Below are positions 21,300 through 31,535 of a DNA stretch of 64,000 nucleotides, in pieces. The stretch comes from Adiantum capillus-veneris (taxonomy: Eukaryota; Streptophyta; Polypodiopsida; Polypodiales; Pteridaceae): contig CM043955.1 of NCBI GenBank assembly GCA_014529385.2, positions 151,500,140 to 151,564,139 of the forward strand. Direction: 5' to 3'. A model generated the notes under the pieces. That model ran no database searches and had not been told where the DNA came from. It worked only from the letters and a program-made list of their open reading frames with translations. Made by a program: the position numbers and the translations under genes. How positions within the stretch are numbered: the stretch's first letter is position 1; each line of letters opens with the position of its first letter.

Positions 21300-21530
21300 A
21301 AAAAAAAGAGGGGTATGCATTTTTTACCACCCTCGGTAGTTCTTGAACGTGTTGGACGTACAAGCACCCCCTTTGTCTCTTTCTCTGCATGCGGGTTCTG
21401 CACAAAGCTATAGGTTTAGGGTATTCTCTGTGCGTGGTTTTTACATAGAGTAGAGTGCCTTTCTCTCCTTCTCTGTGCGGTGTTTTTGCAGCGCATTCCC
21501 TTTCTTTCCTCTGCATGCGTTTCTCTGTTG
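21300..21530. repeat. Pyrimidine-rich minisatellite
   Basis: Repeated variants of CCTTTCTCTNCTTCTCTGTGCGG and CTCTGCATGCG alternate over about 230 bp, at the border between element B and gene 1. No gene is seen from 21240 to about 21840. Confidence 0.5.
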
Positions 21531-21540
21531 TCTGTGGTTA

Positions 21541-21543
<3 letters not shown>

Positions 21544-21617
<74 letters not shown>
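21544..21617. repeat. (TC)n microsatellite
   Basis: About 36 uninterrupted TC units. Confidence 0.95.
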
Positions 21618-21621
<4 letters not shown>

Positions 21622-21839
21622 ACAGATAGGATGGAGCTTTCTCGCCAGTTAGGTGTGTGAGTGTTTGTGACATGTTTAGTCTTGTTGATGCCTCAGCTCT
21701 TCCTGATGTATGTTCATGGGTTGAGCTATATTTTTTTTAGGTTTCCCTAATCCGCGCTATGTACCCACCAGTACACAGTTGTGTAGAGTTTCCCAAGCAA
21801 TTCACAGGCTGCTTATGCGATTATTGGGTAGCAAAGAAA

Positions 21840-22481
21840 AGGGAACAAAGAGAGAGTCAAAGGCAGCAGACTCTCTGTGCTGAAAAGTGGAAGGATGTCT
21901 AGCTCCACGAGAAGCAGAAAAGGAAGATTCTTCGTGCCATGTCAAGGTGCTGGCAAGAGCAGATTCAAGGATTGATAACCAAACTCCAAGGAGAGATTTT
22001 TAAACAGATACTCCAACAACCTGTATTTTGCAACCTGCAGAACTTGGCACATTCTATACAGAGAGTAGTGCTTTCCAACATTTACAACACCTTGTTAGAA
22101 GTCAAGGTCCTGCACTCAACCATGGAAATGCTTTTCAAGAGGGCAATAGTGATGGCATGCATTAATTTGAGGGACAAAGTAGATGCACATTCCTTTACAG
22201 ATAGAGAACTTGCAAAGTTGTTGGGCATACACAAAAGAAACATCATTTTTTTGAATGCACAAATCCATTTAGAGGATGAGAATAGTCCTTTTCAAGTCTT
22301 CTTAGCATGTCAACAACAAGCTCATCGTTCTACAAACATCACAGAGGACATTAAGGAGCTTGTGTTTGGTTTCTGGACAGCAGAGACTCGAGTCTCTCCA
22401 AACAAGAAGGACATATACCAAAGGTGTATCGGCATAAAGGTTGCTCTTATGCATCCATTGCATTTGCTGGATCAGCCTCAG
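21840..22481 (+). pseudogene. Transposase-like gene 1, exon 1
   Basis: A plus-strand open frame from ATG 21939 to a splice donor after 22481 (CAG|GTTTTATG); coding similarity extends upstream through one TAG to about 21840. The peptide has KLLGIHKRNIIFLNAQIHLE and ELVFGFWTAETRVSPNKKDI. The pattern FW..ETRVSPNKKD followed by a short linker and then VEFYRQFQEMHP across the intron matches a family of large uncharacterised plant mobile-element proteins that I recall from non-seed plants but cannot name. The phase-0 junction with exon 2 supports the splice. It is read as the N-terminal, possibly DNA-binding, part of a transposase; the binding role is inference. Confidence 0.6.
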
Positions 22482-23883
22482 GTTTTATGAACTATGCACT
22501 AATACTTTGTCAAACTATAACAACTGTCAAACTATAATAAACCACTTTGAAGTAGTATATTGACCCTTGTTCACCACTAACAAAATATAAAAAACCGCTT
22601 CCAAGTAGTATATTGACCAATGTTCACCACTTTCAAGTTGTCACAACCACAATCAAATTGTAAAAAACCATTGTCAAGTAGTATAGTGACCATTGTTCAC
22701 CACTTTCAAGCTGTCAGAACCACTGTCAAACTGTAAAAAACTCTAAAGAATTGAGAAAACAATCAAAAAATGGTTTGATCCCCCTTCAAGTACTTTGCAA
22801 AGGAGTTAAACCACTAATAGTGATTTAAAGTACCTAAAATAATGCTTCAACCCCCTTCAAGTGGAAGCTTGTACTTTGCAAAGTGGTAAAATAGTTTGTC
22901 ACCACTTTAAAGTATTCAAATAACCACTTGCAATCTGCCAAGTGCTTAGATGAGCACCTATGTAAGCACTTGGAAGTTTTCAAACCACCTGAAGGTGATT
23001 GAAAGTGAAAAACAAACCCCTTGAAAGTGGTTTAATGACCACTTTCAATCTTTTTTAGGTAGTTTTAATTGCTTCAGGTGGTTTGAAATCTGCAGAGTGC
23101 TTGGGTGAGAACATTGAAGATTTCTACCAAGTGCTTGGGTGAGAACCTTGAAAGTGGTTTGATGGCCCTTTTCAATTACCTTTAGGTGGGTGAGAACCTT
23201 GAAAGTGGTTTGATGGCCCTTTTCAATCACCTTTAGGTGGTTTTAAGTGCTTCAGGTGGTTCAAAATCTGCCAAGTGCTTAGGTGAGAACCTATGTAAGC
23301 ACTTGGAAGATTTCAAACCACTGAAGGTGATTGAAAGTGGTTTGATGAAATTTTTCAATCACCCTAAGGTGGTTTAAAATGCTTCAAGTGGTTTCAAGTA
23401 GTTCAGAGCCACTTTCAAACATGCAAAACCACTCCGAAGTGGTAAATGTTCCTCTTGAGTGCTTTTACAAACCCGAGATTTGGGTGTTATCTAGCTGAAG
23501 GTGATTGAAAGTGGTAAACAAACCACTTGAAAGTGGTTAAATGACCACTTTCAATCACCTATATGTGGTTTGAAATGCTTAGGTGAGAACCTATGTAAGC
23601 ACTTGGAAGATTTCAAACCACTTGAAGGTGATTGAAAGTGGTAAACAAACCACTTGGTATGATGACCTTTTTCAATCACCTATAGGTGTTTTAAAATGCT
23701 TCAGGTGGTCTCAAGAAGTTTAAAGCCCCTTTCAAACATGCAAAACAACTTCTAAGTGGTAAATGTTCCTCTTATGTGCTTTCATAAACACAAGAGTGGG
23801 TGTTATAACTCGTGTGTAATGGTACCACCCATTTTGGTTATTTGCTCTCACATTATCTCTTTATTGCCTGCCTTTTTGTGCAG
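22482..23883 (+). repeat. Gene 1 intron filled with CACTT/AAGTG repeats
   Basis: GT at 22482 and AG at 23882-23883 join two phase-0 exons. Almost the whole 1.4 kb consists of short, imperfect, both-orientation repeats such as AAGTGGTTTGA, CACTTGAAAGTGG, GTGCTTAGGTGAGAACCT and TTTCAATCACCTT(T/A)AGGTGG. Longer blocks recur at about 23100-23330 and 23570-23700. No coding sequence lies inside. Confidence 0.75.
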
Positions 23884-24505
23884 GTGGAATTTTACAGGCA
23901 GTTCCAGGAAATGCATCCAACGGTGCATATTTTGCTGAGATGCTTTGAGAATTTGAAGCTCTTTTTTGTTCAAAAATTGCGGGACCACAATACCTGTTGC
24001 TACAAATATCAGGTGCAAGTTGTCTACCTGAAAGATGCTTTCAACCAAATGCATCAAGGTAGGTTTGGAGTACATGGAGGCTCTTGTCGTCACTATTTTT
24101 GTGATGTTTGTGACCCTGGAGTAAGTGGTAGTATATGTGTGGCTGCAAATTCATTTGAGAGCCTCACAACACTATGGGATCCCTTATTGTGTCCTAAACC
24201 AAAAAAATCCATGTTTCATTTACACATCTGCTTGATGGGAAAATGCAATCAGTGTGGTGCCGAAAAACTCAAATGTTATCCTCTTAAAGTATACAATGAC
24301 AACTTTCAGGTGGCTGCGAAGGTTTTTGTTGGTATGGAGACACAATTTATAGATGAAGATGGTCAGCACCACAAAAGGAAAGATCTTGTTATTTAGTAGA
24401 TTGGGTGCTCCACTTTCATTTCATTCATGAAAGACAAGATGACCAAGTCTATCAAACATAACTACATCTAAAGATGGCAGGCCAACCAATTCAAAAAGTG
24501 TCTAC
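23884..24505 (+). pseudogene. Transposase-like gene 1, exon 2 (first part)
   Basis: Starts GTGGAATTTTAC after the AG acceptor. It encodes FYRQFQEMHPTVHILLRCFE, then RDHNTCCYKYQVQVVYL, then CRHYFCDVCDPG and, further on, CLMGKCNQCGAEKLKCYPLK: Cys pairs that look like a zinc-binding region. Two adjacent TAGs at 24394-24399 end the long frame, but the same frame continues with RWQANQFKKCL up to the insertion point at 24505. There it resumes in frame at 31536 once the nested LTR elements and one TSD copy are discounted. The continuity shows that the LTR element landed inside an exon. Confidence 0.65.
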
Positions 24506-24765
24506 TGTTGGGAATTAAGGCTATGGGGGATGCAAATGGTGAGGGTCCATGATGGCGGCTTGAGGGAGTGTGCAGAAGATTGAACGAGAGAAAGAGAGAA
24601 GAGGCTCAACATAGTAAAAATCACAATGCTTGTGTATATTTTCTTTTTAGAAAAAAAACTTTACATATATAGGAAACTTTCCATGCACAACTTTTAACTA
24701 AGGTTGCCTGCATGCTTCAAAAGGGAGTTTCCCACGGGTACCAAAAAGGGCTTGAAAACATAACA

Positions 24766-24779
24766 ATCCCCCCCCTCAA
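24766..24779 (-). other. Polypurine tract of the small LTR element
   Basis: The minus strand reads TTGAGGGGGGGGAT immediately before the TG of the left (3') LTR. Confidence 0.85.
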
Positions 24780-25625
24780 GCCCGAACTAGACAAGCCACT
24801 CTCATGATATCGCGATTTTTTGGTGTACTCGACAACCGTGAGTTTTAGGTTCTCTCACAACCAAGGATTTTTGGTGTATCCATAACCTAGTGCTATAATA
24901 GTAAACCCCCCCTTGAACAGATAGGGTGTAGGTCAAAAATTAGCTACCAATAAATGGAGTTTTTACTTCACTTCCAAACCTTGGGTTTAAGGTGTACCCA
25001 CTAACCTCACGAGAAGTAGAACAAAATAGGATTTGAACAAAAAAATGATAATTTGGGAGGTGTTACCACTCACGTGTGGCAGTGTCTATAGCCCGTACAA
25101 CAAAATTGACAAAATAAATTATTACATGAAAATAATACTCTAAAATTGATAATAGTATGTCTCACTGTAAAACCGGGGTATACATAAATATCACTTTCTT
25201 GTGAGGCTTTATGTCTACTGTGTTCATCCTCATGATTGCCAATATCCTCCATAAACGCATCATTAAAGGAGGAGCCCCTTTGAAGGTGGAGTACTGGTTA
25301 ACTTCACACCTACATAGTCCAAAAAATATGGGAAATAGACTCATCAACAGAGTCATAGAGCAACAACACAACCATAACCAAGATTCACTATGCACAATGT
25401 GTTTGATTTCTAGCTATACCATCTGCGATCAAAATTAGCTCTCTATTGCACAAAGGTACATATTTATTGTAGCTTCCACACCAGGAGGGAAATACACAGA
25501 CATAATTCTCAAGGAATGAGAGTAAGATGAGATAGTGTTCCTACGATGCAGACTTAGTTCGCAAGATTTCAAAGTTGTTGCCTATGTTTTAGAATGCCAA
25601 AAAATTCTAGTCGCTTTGTCTCAAG

Positions 25626-26259
25626 TGTTAAGTATGGAGCCTGATTTACCCTTGTAATTTTCTGTGGTAAAAGAGCACATTTGTAAGGCCCCTATTATGA
25701 GGAGAAGCCATTGTGCGTGAAAGAAAATCACTCACCGGAAACCAAAATTTTCACGGACAAGAATCAGGGGAAACTTTAGGGGCCCTCCGCCCCCGAGACT
25801 TTTTTTTCCCTCGCCGAAATATTCCTTTTTGCCGGAATATTATAGCCGAACGGCAGCCAAAAAGTGGTCGGAAACAACCGGTCGGTTGGCCGGTGGCCGG
25901 TAGTCAATGGCCGGTGGCCGAATTCAAAAGCGGACTTGTCTTCTCAAGGGCGGCCACACATGGGAGGATTGGAGGGTCCGATTTGGACTTATTCTCACAA
26001 GGGCGGCTACACATGGCTGCCTCTCATAAGAGAGGGCAGCCCTTTTGGCCTATAAAGGGAGGCCATTTCTACACACATTTCATAGTGTGAAGTTGATGCA
26101 GCAAGGTGAGTGTGAGGTGGTGAGAGTGAAGCAAGGCGGGAGCTCTATTAAGGGTTTACTCCCTTTGTAAACTACTTCTTCTTTTGAAGTGCTAAAGCCA
26201 TTGAGTGGCTGCTTTCCCGTGGACGTAGCCCACATTGGGTGAACCACGTATATTGTGTG

Positions 26260-26306
<47 letters not shown>

Positions 26307-26391
26307 CTATAATCTCTTGTGTGTGAAATCTATCTCTCTCCATTAAGTAATCTACTCAAATATCTATTTAGCTATGTCTTATTTCCTAACA
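25626..26391 (+). repeat. 5' LTR of copia E
   Basis: 766 bp, TG...CA ends. TATAAAG at 26051-26057 is a likely promoter, and a CT tract lies near 26263-26303. The apparent ORFs in this LTR are also present in the 3' LTR and are not genes. Confidence 0.95.
26051..26057 (+). promoter_or_regulatory. TATA box in copia E 5' LTR
   Basis: TATAAAG in a GC-rich context. The equivalent TATAAAA lies at 30874-30880 in the 3' LTR. Confidence 0.6.
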
Positions 26392-26393
26392 AC

Positions 26394-26405
26394 TAGTATC
26401 AGAGC
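26394..26405 (+). other. Primer-binding site of copia E
   Basis: TAGTATCAGAGC, one mismatch from the initiator tRNA-Met site TGGTATCAGAGC, two bases after the LTR. Confidence 0.9.
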
Positions 26406-26455
26406 AAGGTTTTCTCGTAGCTAAATTATCTCAAGGAAAGGATTCCTTGAATTGA

Positions 26456-27409
26456 GTGGGAGTTATGGCGGAGGAAGGGAAGCTCAAGATTGAGAAGTTC
26501 AACTGCAAAAACTGCCAACATTGGAAGATGCAGATTGAAGACTATCTCTACCAGAAGGACCTCTATTTGCCACTAGGTGGTCTTGCGAAGAAGCCCGCAA
26601 CAATGGCATATGAAGCATGGATTGTCCTTGATCGAAAGGCACTGGGAACAATCCGGTTAAGCTTGGCGTCAACGGTGGCCTTCAATGTTTCGGAGATGAA
26701 GACCACGGAGGACTTGATGAAGTCACTTGACGACTTCTACGAGAAACCATCAGCATCCAATAAGGTATTTCTTATGAGGCGCTTGTTCAATCTAAAGATG
26801 GTAGAGAATGGTTCAGTTGCAGAACACCTAAATGACTTTAACACAAACATTAGTCAACTTCGATCGGTGAAAATCAATTTCGATGACGAAGTGCGAGCTC
26901 TCCTTATATTATCATCTCTACCGGATAGTTGGGACAGCCTTGTGATTCTTGTAAGTAATTCTATCTCTGGTACAAATACTCTTAAGTTTGATGATGTTGT
27001 GGGTGTTCTCCTAAGCGATGAAATACGAAGGAGAAGCACAGGAGAATCATCAAGTGCTGCATTGTCAGTGGAAACAAGAGGAAGGCCTAAGGAGAGGTTC
27101 AAAAAACAAAAGGGTTGTGATCGCTCAAGGCGGAGCAATTCATGCACAAAGTCAGTTCTTGAATGTTGGAACTGCGGAAAGAAGGGCCACGTCAAGAAGG
27201 ATTGCTGGTCCAAGAAGAAGAAGGAGACTGAGTCTCAAGACAACAAGCCAACATTGGAGGCCAATGTGACAAGTAAAGTAGAGCAAGATGCTCTAATTCT
27301 CTCATTAGACAATGTGTCTAATTCCTGGATAGTAGATTCCGGGGCTTCATTCCATGCGACACCACACAAGCAACATTTCCAAGATTACACCAAAGGTAAT
27401 TTTGGATAA
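26456..27409 (+). pseudogene. Copia E: gag and start of protease
   Basis: 317 open codons; the likely start is the in-frame ATG at 26465 (MAEEGKLKIEKFNCKN). It has the copia gag (UBN2-type) body with KMQIEDYLYQKDLYLPL and NTNISQLRSVKINFDDEV, the zinc knuckle CWNCGKKGHVKKDC, and the protease active site WIVDSGASFHATPH. The frame ends at 27409 because a 10-bp tandem duplication (ATAATTTTGG, about 27406-27415) shifts it. The remaining polyprotein follows in the +1-shifted frame. It would form virus-like particles and process the polyprotein. Confidence 0.9.
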
Positions 27410-29816
27410 TTTTGGGTATGTATACTTGGGAGATGATGAAGCTTGTGAGATTGTCGGCAAAGGTACAGTTTCTGTCAAAACTGCTAACGGAAATGAATGG
27501 AAGCTTAAAGATGTTAGGCATGTTCCTTCTCTTCGCAAAAATTTGATCTCTACAGGACAATTGGACGATGAAGGTTACAACGTTGCATTCGAAAACAAAC
27601 GGTGGAAGATCTCAAAGGGATCTTTGGTGGTTGCCAAGGGAGAAAAGGGCGGTACACTTTACTTGTGTACTGTTAGCACGCAACCTTCAGCTTGTGCAAC
27701 AACTACAGAAGTTGACAGTGCGGTGTGGCACTATCGACTTGGGCATATGAGTGCCAAAGGAATGAAAATCCTTCAAACAAAGGAGCTTCTACCAGGCTTG
27801 AAATAAGTGGACTTAGAGTTCTGTGAAGATTGTGTTTATGGTAAACAAAAGAGGGTAAAATTTCAAAAATCAGGAAATGAAAGAAAAAATAAAAAACTTG
27901 AGTTGGTTCATTCTGATGTTTGGGGTCCTGCAAGTACACCATCACTTGGTGGCTCATTGTACTATGTAACATTGATAGATGATGCGACTAGAAAAACATG
28001 GGTTTATGTCATGAAGAATAAATCCGATGTATTTTCCATATTTCAAAGGTGGAAAGCCTTTGTGGAGAATGAAACAGGTACCAAGGTTAAATGCCTCAGA
28101 TCCGACAATGGAGGCAAATATTGCAACCAAGCTTTTGAAAGCTTTTGTGCTAGCAATGGCATTCGGAGGCAAAGGACAACCCCAAGGACACCTCAACAAA
28201 ATGGGATTTCGGAAAGGATGAACAGGACAATCATGGAGCGAGCACGAAGCATGTGGCTACATGCAGGCCTACCGCTTGAGCTTTGGGCGGAAGCTGTAAG
28301 TACGTCTGTGTACTTAATCAACCGGTCACCCTCAACGGCATTGGATGGGGGAGTTCCAGAAGAGGCATGGACAGGTAAATCGGTGAATTATGCATTTCTC
28401 AAAGTGTTTGGGTGTGAGGCTTTCATGCACATAGATAGAAGCCTAAGATCAAAACTAGATGCAAAGTCCAAAAAGTGTTTCCTCATTGGCTATGGAGAAG
28501 GTGACTTTGGGTATCGCCTATGGAATCTTGAGGATGGTAAAATCTTAAGGAGTAGGGATGTAATTTTTAACGAACAAAATATGTACAAAGATTACTTGGA
28601 AAGAAAACAAACAAAAGAAACAGGTGATGAGTACATGGAGCTTGAGGACAGTGAAGACTCAAGGACAGCAAGCGGTGACAATGTGCAACAACGTCAACCA
28701 AATGAGGAGCCTCAACCTATTCCCCGAAGATCTACAAGAGCAAGTAGACCTCCAGAAAGGTTTGTTCCTTCCTTCAACCATCTCTTGATCTCATATTCTG
28801 GAGAGCTGGAATCATACGAAGAAGCTATGCAACATGAATCCAAAGAAGAATGGACGAAGAGCATGCAAGTGGAGATGGACTCACTACATCGCAACCAAAC
28901 ATGGGAGTTGGTTGAGTTTCCTAAAGGTAAGCGGGCACTTCAAAACAAATGGGTGTACAAGGTGAAGGAAGAAGAAGGTGGGAAGAAAAGGTACAAGTCT
29001 AGGCTTGTGGTAAAAGGGTTTTCTCAAAAGAAAGGTATTGACTTCAATGAAATATTTTCTCCTGTTGTAAAAATGAACTCAATTAGGCTTGTCTTAAGCC
29101 TTGTGGCTACTCATGATCTAAATCTCAAGCAAATGGATGTAAATACGACATTCCCTCACGGTGACTTAGAGGAGGAAATCTACATGCTTCAACCAAAGGG
29201 GTATGAAGTAAAAGGTAAGGAGAAAATGGTTTTCAGATTAAAGAAGAGCTTGTATGGTTTAAAGCAAGCATCAAGACAATGGTACTTGAAGTTTGATCGA
29301 TGGATGTTGGATCATGGATTCACAAGATGCAACTCGGATCACTGCGTCTACACAAAGAATTTGGGAGATGGGAAATTCATCATCCTAATGTTATATGTTG
29401 ATGACATGTTGATTGCAAGTGCTAACATGCAGGACATCAAAGACCTAAAAGAGGAGCTGTCTAAATCTTTTTCAATGAAAGATTTAGGTGCTGCAAAGAG
29501 GATACTTGGTATGAAAATATCAAGGGATAGGATGAAGAAGACAATAAAGCTATCTCAAGAAGATTACATCAAGAAGGTACTAGAAAGGTTTGCAATGAAA
29601 AATGCAAAACTAGTTTCTACACCTTTGGATGGTCACTTTAAACTAACGAAAGATATGTGTCCAAAGACACAAGAGGAGATAGCCTATATGTCTAAAGTTC
29701 CATATGCTGCAGCGGTAGGTTCTCTAATGTATGCCATGGTCTGGACAATGCCAGACATTGCACATGCAGTGGGAGTTGTGAGTAGGTTCATGGACAACCC
29801 AGGTAAAGAGCATTAG
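27410..29816 (+). pseudogene. Copia E: protease end, integrase and reverse transcriptase
   Basis: One frame broken by a TAA at 27804-27806 and ending at a TAG (29814-29816). In order it holds the protease C-terminal half and pre-integrase domain (VWHYRLGHMSAKGMKIL), the integrase core with LVHSDVWGPA, KCLRSDNGGKY and PQQNGISERMNRT (D, D and E all present), and the RT with VYKVKEEEGGKKRYKSRLV, KKSLYGLKQASRQWY and an intact YVDDMLIAS. The 29814 stop sits where copia proteins usually have Trp (EH*KAMKW), so a TGG to TAG change is likely. Confidence 0.9.
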
Positions 29817-29822
29817 AAAGCT

Positions 29823-30356
29823 ATGAAGTGGATACTTAGGTATCTAAAAGGGACAACAACAAATGCTTTGTATTTTGGAGGAACTGATATTTTTCTAGAA
29901 GGGTATGCTGATGCAGATATGGCAGGTGACAAAGATACTCGAAGGAGCACTACTGGCTATGTGTTCATGGTTGGTGGCACAGCAGTAAGATGGGCTTCAA
30001 AGCTGCAGAAAGTGGTTTCACTTTCTACCACGGAAGCAGAGTATGTAGCAATGACGGAGGCAAGCAAAGAAATTATGTGGCTTCACAGATTCTTAGAAGA
30101 GCTTGGATTCAAATAAGACAATTGTGTCTTGTACAATGATAGACAAAGCGCTATCCATCTTGTGAAGAACTCAGCCTTTCATTCAAGGACAAAGCACATT
30201 GAGGTGAGATATCACTTCATACGCACTCTTTTGGAAGAGGGACAGCTAAAGCTAGGAAAGGTGCATACAAGTGAAAATCCTGCAGACATGTTTACAAAGG
30301 TGGTCAACAAGGAGAAGTTAAGCTTTTTCTCATCTTCAATCGGCATTCAAGGATAA
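29823..30356 (+). pseudogene. Copia E: RNase H
   Basis: It continues in the same frame after the 29814 stop with KWILRYLKGTTTNALYFGG, GYADADMAGDKDTRRSTTGY and STTEAEYVAMTEASKE, then a TAA at 30114-30116, then the C-terminal segment DRQSAIHLVKNSAFHSRTKH ending at 30356. All expected RNase H acidic residues appear to be present. The stop at 30114 fits CAA to TAA. Confidence 0.9.
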
Positions 30357-30405
30357 GAAGCCAGGATGGAAAGTAGTCACAGGTTTGGTTTGGAGATCGG
30401 TCTCC

Positions 30406-30415
30406 AAGTGGGAGA
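30406..30415 (+). other. Polypurine tract of copia E
   Basis: AAGTGGGAGA, one base before the TG of the 3' LTR. Confidence 0.85.
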
Positions 30416-30416
30416 T

Positions 30417-31080
30417 TGTTAAGTATGGAGCTTGATTTACCCTTGTAATTTTTTGTGGTAAAAGCGCACATTTGTAAGGCCCCCATTATGAGGAGAAGCC
30501 ATCGTGCGTGAAGGAAAATCACTCACCGGAAACCAAAATTTTCACGGACAAGAATCAGGGGAAACTTTAGGGGCCCTCCGACCCCGAGAAATTTTTTCCT
30601 CGTCGAAATATTCCTTTTCGTCGGAATATTATGGCCGGACGGCGGCCGGAAAGTGGTCGGAAAACAACCGGTCGTTTGGCCGGTGGCCGGTGGTCAGAAG
30701 TCAATGGCCGGTGCCGGTGGCCGAATTCAATGGTCGGTGGCTGAATTCAAAAGCGGACTTGTCTTCTCAAGGGCGGCCACACATGGGCGGATTGGAGGGT
30801 CCGATTTGGACTTATTCGCACAAGGGTGGCTACACATGGCTGCCTCTCATAAGAGAGGGCAACCCTTTTGGCCTATAAAAGGAGGCCATTTCTACACACA
30901 TTTCATAGTGTGAAGTTGATGCAACAAGGTGAGTGTGAGGTGGTGAGAGTGAAGCAAGGCGGGAGCTCTATTAAGGGTTTAATCCCTTTGTAAACTACTT
31001 CTTCTTTTGAAGTGCTAAAGCCATTGAGTGGCTGCTTTCCCGTGGACGTAGCCCACATTGGGTGAACCACGTATATCGTG

Positions 31081-31117
<37 letters not shown>

Positions 31118-31202
31118 CTATAATCTCTTGTGTGTGAAATCTATCTCTCTCAATTAAGTAATCTACTCAAATATCTATTTAGCTACGTCTTATTTCCTAA
31201 CA
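30417..31202 (+). repeat. 3' LTR of copia E
   Basis: 786 bp, TG...CA, colinear with the 5' LTR apart from substitutions, a short insertion near 30690-30745 and a shorter CT tract near 31086-31115. Confidence 0.95.
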
Positions 31203-31255
31203 TCAAGAGCGTTTCGAGAGGCTATGCGCCGCCATCACCAAACTCTTGCGCCTAA

Positions 31256-31267
31256 GCTCTGATACCA
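31256..31267 (-). other. Primer-binding site of the small LTR element
   Basis: The plus strand GCTCTGATACCA is the complement of TGGTATCAGAGC, the initiator tRNA-Met site typical of plant copia elements. It lies two bases from the right LTR. Confidence 0.9.
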
Positions 31268-31535
31268 GATGTTGGGAATCGAGGCTATGGGGGATGGAAA
31301 CGGTGAGGGTCCATGGAGGCTTGATGGAGCATGCAGAAGATTGAACGAGAGAAAGAGAGAAGAGGCTCGACATAGTAAAAAGCACAACGCCTTGTGTATA
31401 TTTTCTTCAAAAAAAAAAACTTTACATATATAGGAAACTTTCCATGCACACTCAACTTTTAACTAAGGTTGCCTCCATGCTTCAAAAGGGAGTTTCCTAC
31501 GGGTACCAAGAAGGGCTTGAAAACCTAACATCTAC

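Larger units (their letters stand above)
25626..31202 (+). mobile_element. Ty1/copia retrotransposon E (nested, TSD TCAAG)
   Basis: LTRs at 25626-26391 and 30417-31202 both begin TGTTAAGTATGG and end CCTAACA, with TCAAG direct repeats at 25621-25625 and 31203-31207. The internal order is gag, protease, integrase, RT, RNase H on the plus strand, as in Ty1/copia. The coding region is nearly full length but has one frameshift and three in-frame stops. The LTRs differ by scattered substitutions (roughly 5% over the first 100 bp by eye) and in CT-tract length, so the insertion is not recent. It lies inside the small LTR element. Confidence 0.95.
24506..31530 (-). mobile_element. Small non-autonomous LTR element carrying a nested copia (TSD TCTAC)
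   Basis: Direct repeats at 24506-24765 (260 bp) and 31270-31530 (261 bp) both start TGTTGGGAAT and end AACA, flanked by TCTAC at 24501-24505 and 31531-31535. A minus-strand primer site lies beside the right LTR and a polypurine tract beside the left, so the element points left. Without the nested copia it is only about 1.44 kb, with an internal region of roughly 0.92 kb that shows no gag or pol motifs. It is therefore a deletion derivative or a LARD/TRIM-like element mobilised in trans. Internal 24780-25620 has no gene I can support. Confidence 0.9.

Noticed and set aside
22482-23883. CRISPR-like array in the CACTT repeats
   Set aside because: Units are irregular, short and in both orientations without constant-length unique spacers, and the context is a plant transposon intron.
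25713-26090. Plus-strand ORFs in the copia E LTRs (also 30504-30913)
   Set aside because: They are duplicated in both LTRs, overlap the promoter and have no protein-like pattern; they are chance frames in LTR DNA.
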